From positions 1 to 11,730 of the forward strand of contig JAJNBR010000069.1 of NCBI GenBank assembly GCA_021156265.1: a DNA stretch of 11,730 bases, in the 5' to 3' direction. A program made the position numbers and the translations under genes. The notes under the pieces were generated by a model that was not told where the DNA came from, made no database searches, and saw only the letters and a program-made list of their open reading frames with translations. The stretch comes from Flavipsychrobacter sp. (GTDB lineage Bacteria; Bacteroidota; Bacteroidia; Chitinophagales; Chitinophagaceae). This document shows positions 7,624-11,730 of the stretch, piece after piece; positions within the stretch are counted from its first letter, which is position 1; the number at the start of each line of letters is the position of its first letter.

Positions 7624-8475
7624 ATGTCGAATCTTAACCATATGCGTACTCTTTTCTTGTTGATGCTGGCTGCTTCAGCCGGGTTTGTATCATGTACTGA
7701 AAGCCGAAACATGAGTGGGGGCAGTAGTGGCAATGGTGCCATCGTGTTGGGAGACTCTTCAACTATCGTAACAGAAACCGATTCGCAATACCTGAGCGAT
7801 ATGGTGCTGGACATGAAGCCTATAAAAGTCGCTGAACCTGTACAAGAACCCGAATCCGCAAAGAGGGATACGGTCCAGGCAACTGCGAAAGTGGAAGAAC
7901 CCGTTGAATCGAAAACTGCACCCGCAGAAGAGCCTTCAGAAGCGCCCAGCGGTAAAGGCCTGAAAGTGGCGTTTAAAGAAGTGACGCTGTTCATACCCGG
8001 CATTGAGGCTAAAGGTTCCGGTACCTCGTACTCGCTTCGCAACGGCTCCCTGAATGGAAAAGAGATCCGTATATCAGGCGGTAAAGTCGACAAGATCTCG
8101 CAGCGCTACCAAACGGTAGTTGTAGCTAAAAATAATCTTGGCACGCTGGTACTGGATAACCTGAACACTACTACTGGCTGGCAGACTCTGCGGGGCGCCG
8201 GTAACAGTTATACTATTTCGGGACTGGACGCCAACAGACTGGCAGCGCCGAAGGTTTCGGCCTCATCTATTCGCAATGCTGTATCGCGCGCTGCAAGGAA
8301 AAGCCGTGCAAACAGAAAGAATGAGAAAAAATGGCTGGCAGCAGTGAGGAATACACGTTCAGCTAATCAAAGGCCATTGTCAGTAAAACTGCGCAGTGTG
8401 ATGTGGAAAATTGATGGTAAAGACAGCAAAGGGAAATCATTCTCCAAACAAGTAAGGGTGGATATGCCGCTGTAA
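7624..8475 (+). CDS. Unrecognised lipoprotein with a charged linker and basic patch
   Basis: A 283-aa protein I do not recognise. Residues 7-23 form a lipoprotein signal peptide (RTLFLLMLAASAGFVS) ending at Cys24, so it is probably lipid-anchored in the outer or inner membrane. Residues 28-42 are Gly/Ser-rich, and about 68-110 is a disordered linker rich in Glu, Pro, Ala and Lys. About 112-205 is a Gly/Ser/Thr- and Val-rich region that looks beta-stranded (KEIRISGGKVDKI, YQTVVVAKNN, NSYTISGLD). Residues 216-236 are strongly basic (SRAARKSRANRKNEKK), and the last 35 residues again look beta-stranded. An alternative start is ATG 7642 (M7), which gives a more compact signal peptide. It lies 18 bp after the E1 gene, so co-transcription is likely, but a functional link is not evident. 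No base-composition oddity is obvious. Confidence 0.75.
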   Translation: MSNLNHMRTLFLLMLAASAGFVSCTESRNMSGGSSGNGAIVLGDSSTIVTETDSQYLSDMVLDMKPIKVAEPVQEPESAKRDTVQATAKVEEPVESKTAPAEEPSEAPSGKGLKVAFKEVTLFIPGIEAKGSGTSYSLRNGSLNGKEIRISGGKVDKISQRYQTVVVAKNNLGTLVLDNLNTTTGWQTLRGAGNSYTISGLDANRLAAPKVSASSIRNAVSRAARKSRANRKNEKKWLAAVRNTRSANQRPLSVKLRSVMWKIDGKDSKGKSFSKQVRVDMPL

Positions 8476-8510
8476 GGAAGCACCCACCCTCAAAAGATAA
8501 TCTATTAGTT

Positions 8511-8530
8511 AAGCCCCTTCAGGGCTTTTT
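8511..8530 (+). terminator. Terminator after the lipoprotein gene
   Basis: Stem AAGCCC (8511-8516) / GGGCTT (8522-8527) with a 5-nt loop, then a run of T's ending at 8530. It sits 35 nt after the lipoprotein stop and immediately beyond the RidA-family stop (8532) on the other strand. The minus-strand reading also folds but lacks a good U tract. Confidence 0.65.
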
Positions 8531-8531
8531 A

Positions 8532-8945
8532 TTAGTCGATAGTTGCGATGCACTTCAGCTCTATGGCAATTGGCGTAGGCAGCGAGTTGATCTCTACAGT
8601 GGTACGGCAGGGCTGATTGTCTTTGAAGTATTCTGCATACACCCTGTTGTAAACAGCGAAATCGCGCTTCATATTCACCAGGAATACAGTCACGTCCACC
8701 AGTTTATCCCAGCCGCTGCCACTTTCTTCTAATACGATACGCACGTTGTCGAACACATTGCGGCATTGCGCTTCAAAATCAAATTCCAGGAAGTTGCCGT
8801 TCTTGTCCAGTTTCAGTCCGGGAATCTCATCGCTCACTGTGCGCGGGCCAATACCTGACAGAAATAACAGGTTACCGACACGGCGAGCGTGAGGGTATAA
8901 GCCAACTGGCTTGGGTGCTTTATCGGTAGAAATACGTTCGCTCAT
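8532..8945 (-). CDS. RidA/YjgF-family protein, probable 2-aminomuconate deaminase
   Basis: A 137-aa RidA-family (YjgF/YER057c/UK114) protein. Matched to E. coli RidA, the substrate-binding Arg is R114 (PCRTTVEI) and the conserved acidic residue is E129 (AIELKCIA); the usual second Glu is Lys. It is about ten residues longer than housekeeping RidA. The N-terminal YPHARRVGNLLFLSG and the C-terminal IE-x-K pattern resemble, from memory, the NbaF/AmnD-type 2-aminomuconate deaminases, which convert 2-aminomuconate to 4-oxalocrotonate with ammonia release. The neighbour supports this: the gene 37 bp upstream on the same strand encodes an ALDH8-like dehydrogenase that would make 2-aminomuconate. ATG 8945 is preferred over a 32-residue upstream extension that would run into the ALDH gene. 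The family is certain; the specific substrate is inference. Confidence 0.85.
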   Translation of the reverse strand: MSERISTDKAPKPVGLYPHARRVGNLLFLSGIGPRTVSDEIPGLKLDKNGNFLEFDFEAQCRNVFDNVRIVLEESGSGWDKLVDVTVFLVNMKRDFAVYNRVYAEYFKDNQPCRTTVEINSLPTPIAIELKCIATID

Positions 8946-8982
8946 ATGTGGTGTAAAATGTAAAATTATAAAAAGGTAAAAA

Positions 8983-10440
8983 TTATAGCTCGATGCAGAC
9001 GTTCTTCGGCTCAGTGAAAAAACGCATGGCTTCCCAGCCACCTTCGCGGCCTACACCTGAATTTTTAAATCCGCCAAATGGCGTGCGCAGGTCGCGCAGG
9101 AGCCAGCAGTTTACCCAAATGATCCCACTGTGCACTTTCGCAGCAACACGGTTGGCGCGACTAACATCCTGTGTCCATATGGTAGCTGAGAGACCGTAAT
9201 CGCTGGTGTTGGCCATTGCCAAAGCTTCATCCTCTGTTTTGAAAGATTGCAGTGTGACAACGGGGCCGAAGATCTCTTCCATATTGGTGCGGCACGATGG
9301 ACCCAGGCCTTCTATGATAGTTGGCTCGATAAAATAACCGTTCTCGGTACGACCGCTGCCTTTAATAGCATTGCCACCCAGCAATATTTTACCACCTTCC
9401 TGTTTGGCAAGGTCTATGCAGCTGATCACTTTGTCGAAATGCATCTTGCTTACCACCGCACCCTGTTTGGTATTCTCGTCCAGCGGGTCGCCAACGGTCA
9501 GCTTCTTTGCACGTGCAACAAACTCTGCTTTGAATTTTTCGTAGATACTTTCTTCTACGAGTACACGACTGCCGCATAAGCATATCTGTCCCTGGTTGGC
9601 AAAGGATGATTGCAACGTAGTACGCATCATCTTATCCCAATCGCAGTCTGCAAAAATGATGTTCGGGTTCTTGCCTCCCAATTCGAGTGACAACTTCTTG
9701 AACATCGGCGCAGCAGTAGCAGCAATGTCCTTACCTGCGCGTGTGCTCCCTGTAAATGAAATTGCTTTGATATCAGGATGCGCCACTATCGCCGCGCCAC
9801 AATCAGGTCCCGCGCCATGAACAATGTTCAGTACACCGGCTGGTAATCCTGCCTCTCTGCACATTACGCTAAGGAGATAACCCGTCATCGGGGTCACCTC
9901 ACTGGGCTTGGCAACTACGCAGTTCCCTGCTGCCAGTGCCGGGGCTATTTTCCAGGTGAAGAGGTACAAGGGGAGATTCCAGGGAGAGATGCAGCCTACC
10001 ACACCTATCGGTTGACGAAGCGTATAGTTGATCGCTTTGTCCTCCATATTGTGGCTTTCTGTAGAAACGTGCATCAATCCTGTAGCGAAAAAACGGAAGT
10101 TGCTCGAGGCTCGGGGTATATCTACCTTCTTACTCAGCCAAAGCGGCTTGCCGTTATCATTAGTTTCTGCAAGCGCCAGAGCATCCAGATTCTGATCTAT
10201 AAGCTCAGCTATCCGGTTGAGTACTTTAAAGCGTTCTTCCTGGGGCGTTGTGCTCCATTTCGGGAACGCTGCTAAAGCAGCGCCTACGGCTTCTTCAACA
10301 TCCTTAGCATCGCTATCGGGCGTCTGGCTGTAAACCTGTCCTGTAGCGGGATTGATGTTATCTATATATTTTCCGTTAATAGGAGCCTGCAGATCGCCGG
10401 CTATATAGTTGGCAATGCGTTCGGGTGCCTGAAGATTCAT
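8983..10440 (-). CDS. ALDH8-like aldehyde dehydrogenase (probable 2-aminomuconic semialdehyde dehydrogenase)
   Basis: A 485-aa NAD-dependent aldehyde dehydrogenase. The catalytic Cys is C287 (GQICLCG), the general base Glu is E253 (ELGGKNP), the Rossmann motif is FTGSTRAGK, and SPWNLPLY carries the oxyanion Asn. The C-terminal signature WVNCWLLRDLRTPFGGFKNS followed by GVGREGG and TEPKNVCI is typical of 2-hydroxymuconic and 2-aminomuconic semialdehyde dehydrogenases (XylG/DmpC, AmnC, human ALDH8A1), which oxidise ring-cleavage products of catechols or of 3-hydroxyanthranilate. With the RidA-family deaminase next to it, the kynurenine-pathway substrate is more likely than the catechol one. No other kynurenine gene (3-hydroxyanthranilate dioxygenase, ACMS decarboxylase) is in the window. 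The start is ATG 10440. The two genes form a probable operon with the dehydrogenase first. Confidence 0.9.
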   Translation of the reverse strand: MNLQAPERIANYIAGDLQAPINGKYIDNINPATGQVYSQTPDSDAKDVEEAVGAALAAFPKWSTTPQEERFKVLNRIAELIDQNLDALALAETNDNGKPLWLSKKVDIPRASSNFRFFATGLMHVSTESHNMEDKAINYTLRQPIGVVGCISPWNLPLYLFTWKIAPALAAGNCVVAKPSEVTPMTGYLLSVMCREAGLPAGVLNIVHGAGPDCGAAIVAHPDIKAISFTGSTRAGKDIAATAAPMFKKLSLELGGKNPNIIFADCDWDKMMRTTLQSSFANQGQICLCGSRVLVEESIYEKFKAEFVARAKKLTVGDPLDENTKQGAVVSKMHFDKVISCIDLAKQEGGKILLGGNAIKGSGRTENGYFIEPTIIEGLGPSCRTNMEEIFGPVVTLQSFKTEDEALAMANTSDYGLSATIWTQDVSRANRVAAKVHSGIIWVNCWLLRDLRTPFGGFKNSGVGREGGWEAMRFFTEPKNVCIEL

Positions 10441-10445
10441 GGGTG

Positions 10446-10453
10446 CGAAGTTA
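10446..10453 (-). promoter_or_regulatory. Possible -7 element for the ALDH/RidA operon
   Basis: TAACTTCG on the minus strand, one mismatch from TAnnTTTG, and the same sequence as the candidate before murI. It ends 5 nt before the ATG at 10440. No clear -33 box is visible. The large palindrome at 10490-10534 lies about 40-80 bp further upstream. Confidence 0.25.
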
Positions 10454-10482
10454 AGTTTTTTACTGCCTCAACAGGTCTGTTG

Positions 10483-10539
10483 CCGGGCATACAGTGTTTT
10501 CACCCATTTTTCAAAAAACCGTGAAAACACTGTACCCGG
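10483..10539. repeat. Large palindrome upstream of the ALDH/RidA operon
   Basis: A perfect 14-bp inverted repeat, TACAGTGTTTTCAC (10490-10503) and GTGAAAACACTGTA (10521-10534), separated by 17 nt. It is extended outward by CCGGG (10483-10487) and CCCGG (10535-10539) with a 2-nt bulge (CA) on the left. No U tract follows on either strand, so it is a poor intrinsic terminator. The two arms are 31 bp apart centre to centre, close to three helical turns, as an operator for a dimeric or tetrameric regulator might be. An RNA hairpin is the alternative. Confidence 0.7.
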
Positions 10540-10543
10540 GGGA

Positions 10544-10556
10544 AAACCTTCGGTTT
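10544..10556. repeat. Short hairpin AAACC-TTC-GGTTT
   Basis: A 5-bp stem with a 3-nt loop just beyond the larger palindrome. It adds to the structured character of this intergenic region; no function is assigned. Confidence 0.35.
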
Positions 10557-10582
10557 ATCATTGTAGTGTTGATAACAAAATG

Positions 10583-10679
10583 AAGGAGGATAGTATGCTA
10601 CATTATTTAAAAACACTATGCAAGAAGCTGTTCCTTTCTATTCTTCAGCACATCTTTTACTACAATGTAAAGGAGGATA
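10583..10679 (+). repeat. Direct repeat of AAGGAGGATA and flanking inverted repeat
   Basis: AAGGAGGATA occurs at 10583-10592 and again at 10670-10679, exactly 87 nt apart and therefore in the same frame of the small ORF. Nearby, CATTGTAGT (10559-10567) and ACTACAATG (10659-10667) form a 9-bp inverted repeat bounding a 109-bp AT-rich segment. The layout could mark a small inserted element or a regulated leader, but the repeats are short. Confidence 0.4.
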
Positions 10680-10690
10680 AACAATTCTAA
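10595..10690 (+). CDS. Possible small protein with a strong Shine-Dalgarno
   Basis: A 31-codon ORF starting at ATG 10595, beginning MLHYLKTLCKKLFLSILQ. It has a hydrophobic middle (LFLSILQHIFYY) and charged ends. A perfect AAGGAGG (10583-10589) sits 5 nt before the ATG, which stands out because no other gene in this window has one. An in-frame ATG at 10580 would add five residues but puts the AGGAGG inside the coding part. It runs opposite to the flanking genes, and its TAA (10688-10690) overlaps the TAG of the sensor gene on the other strand. I do not recognise the peptide. A small membrane peptide or type I toxin-like product is possible; chance is the main alternative. Confidence 0.35.
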   Translation: MLHYLKTLCKKLFLSILQHIFYYNVKEDKQF

Positions 10691-11730
10691 GCTTCGATCT
10701 CAGAAGCCAGCTTTTCCTGTTGCCTCATCAGTTCTACATTCCAGCTTTTCTGAACGATATCGGTAACGATCTTGTCCAGGTTCTCGCTGGCAACCTTAAT
10801 CCCTTCAATGATCAGTACGTTATCCGGATCTGTGACATCCTTTTGATTGAACATGGAAGCAAGCCCCATGATAGTAGCCAGCGGGCCACGTACGTTATGA
10901 GAGTGGATAGAGGCTATCTCCAATAGCACATTGTTCTGCTGTTCTATTCGGTGGAGACTGTGATGGCGTTCGGTTACGTCCTGCAGGGTACCGATCATCA
11001 TTACGATATCGCCCTTGCCGTTGTATCGTATCTCACCATTAACGCGCAAATGTTTAACAAGGCCGCCAGGAGTAATTCTAAAGGAGAATTCTTCAAAATG
11101 CCTTGTCGTGATGATCTTGTTGACCATGTTCTTGACCTTTTCCCTGTCTTCGGGATGAATAGTATCGATAAGTGCGGCAAATGAAAATTCAGCGCCTTTA
11201 GCAATGCCATAAATATTGCAGGCCTCATCTGATAATGCAATGCGGTCGTTTTCTATATCCCACTGCCCGTACCCGAGCTTCGCTATCTTTTCGGCGTCGG
11301 AGAGCTGCTTGTTCTTGTGCTCCAGTTCTTTCTCTGCTTTCAGTCTCAAATCGATCTCGGCCTGCAACTCACCCGCGGTTTTGAAAGAAAAAGCTTTCGG
11401 CAGGACTTTAATCAATGCAAATACCGTAACCCAGCTAATGACGGCGGTAAAAAATTTCACCAGCGCACTGAGGCGATACAGGGGGTTCCAGAATATGGCA
11501 GCATCAACTAGCTGGGTAAAACCGCAGGAAAGAATAAACGCCGCGAAAAGGAAATATATATTGTTGAATGCAACCGGGCTTTTACGGCCGGTGATGAAGC
11601 GAATGATAATAAGCGGTATGGCAAAATAAGCAGACCAGATAAGCAGATCGCTGACAATGTATAGCCAACTGTGGAAAGTTGACCAATTGCCGGTCTGCCA
11701 GCGCGTAGCAAAGTCGCCGGAATAAAAAAG
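10687..11730 (-). CDS. Ethylene-receptor-like sensor with PAS domain and H-box, no ATPase domain (partial at 5' end)
   Basis: 347 residues are visible, and the N-terminus lies beyond the right edge. Visible residues 21-111 form three membrane helices that line up with the plant ETR1/cyanobacterial ethylene-binding domain: VSDLLIWSAYFAIPL matches ISDFFIAIAYFSIPL, and SCGFTQL matches LCGATHL. Asp28, Tyr35, Pro39 and Cys69 are kept, but the copper-ligand His position is Gln73 (CAG). A coiled linker (118-145) follows, then a PAS domain (about 145-255, ending GTLQDVTER), then a HisKA-type H-box, SHNVRGPLATIMGL, with His278. The protein stops about 70 residues later with a charged helix, so the usual HATPase_c domain (N, G1, G2 boxes) is absent. 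It may act as a phosphotransfer or signalling adaptor, or be a truncated kinase. A GTG at 11460 is internal, because the frame stays open to the window edge. Confidence 0.8.
   Translation of the reverse strand, partial: LFYSGDFATRWQTGNWSTFHSWLYIVSDLLIWSAYFAIPLIIIRFITGRKSPVAFNNIYFLFAAFILSCGFTQLVDAAIFWNPLYRLSALVKFFTAVISWVTVFALIKVLPKAFSFKTAGELQAEIDLRLKAEKELEHKNKQLSDAEKIAKLGYGQWDIENDRIALSDEACNIYGIAKGAEFSFAALIDTIHPEDREKVKNMVNKIITTRHFEEFSFRITPGGLVKHLRVNGEIRYNGKGDIVMMIGTLQDVTERHHSLHRIEQQNNVLLEIASIHSHNVRGPLATIMGLASMFNQKDVTDPDNVLIIEGIKVASENLDKIVTDIVQKSWNVELMRQQEKLASEIEA

Noticed and set aside
8455..8490. AGGGTGG / CCACCCT inverted repeat spanning the lipoprotein stop
   Set aside because: 7 bp with a 22-nt spacer and no U tract; the better terminator is at 8511-8530.
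8946..9041. 32-residue N-terminal extension of the RidA-family protein
   Set aside because: It overlaps the end of the ALDH gene, and RidA homologues start near the ATG at 8945.
10439..10594. Upstream extension of the small ORF (total 83 codons)
   Set aside because: The longer frame would begin inside the ALDH start region, run through the palindrome and ignore the perfect Shine-Dalgarno at 10583; only the last 31 codons (36 from ATG 10580) are plausible.
11458..11460. GTG at 11460 as start of the sensor gene
   Set aside because: The frame is open through the next 90 codons to the window edge and encodes the conserved membrane helices, so this GTG is an internal Val.

Overview
This is an 11.7 kb chromosomal stretch that looks like a member of the phylum Bacteroidota, probably close to the Chitinophagaceae. 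I infer that from protein style (a fused E1 alpha/beta 2-oxoacid dehydrogenase and a KorB-type beta subunit), near-absent Shine-Dalgarno sequences, and several copies of the Bacteroidota -7 promoter element TAnnTTTG just upstream of start codons. No rRNA, tRNA, CRISPR array, transposase or phage gene is visible. Most of the window is core metabolism; the unusual material is at the right end.

Layout, left to right. 1-358 (-): 5' part of a polysaccharide flippase, starting at TTG. 440-1489 (-): korB, with a strong hairpin after its stop. 1570-2397 (+): murI, glutamate racemase, divergent from korB. 2396-2432: bidirectional terminator shared by murI and the convergent pyrG. 2453-4114 (-): pyrG, CTP synthase. 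4241-5440 (-): acyltransferase-3 membrane protein. 5626-7605 (+): fused E1 alpha/beta of a branched-chain-type 2-oxoacid dehydrogenase, followed after 18 bp by an unrecognised lipoprotein (7624-8475). 8511-8530: terminator between convergent genes. 8532-8945 (-) and 8983-10440 (-): a RidA-family protein and an ALDH8-like aldehyde dehydrogenase, read in the order ALDH then RidA. These resemble the 2-aminomuconate deaminase and 2-aminomuconic semialdehyde dehydrogenase of the lower kynurenine (tryptophan) pathway. 10441-10686: an intergenic region with a large palindrome, repeated short motifs and a 31-codon ORF with a perfect Shine-Dalgarno. 10687-11730 (-): 3' part of a sensor protein with an ethylene-receptor-like membrane domain, a PAS domain and a histidine-kinase H-box, but no ATPase domain.

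How the genes relate. There is no single pathway. korB and the fused E1 both act on 2-oxoacids, but neither has its partner subunits here (KorA; E2 and E3). murI, pyrG, the flippase and the acyltransferase serve envelope and nucleotide synthesis. The ALDH/RidA pair is the clearest two-step functional unit.

The best candidates for something undescribed are three. The first is the truncated ethylene-receptor-like sensor, in which the residue matching the copper-ligand histidine is glutamine. The second is the structured 246-bp region next to it. The third is the small ORF in that region, which converges on the sensor gene with overlapping stop codons.
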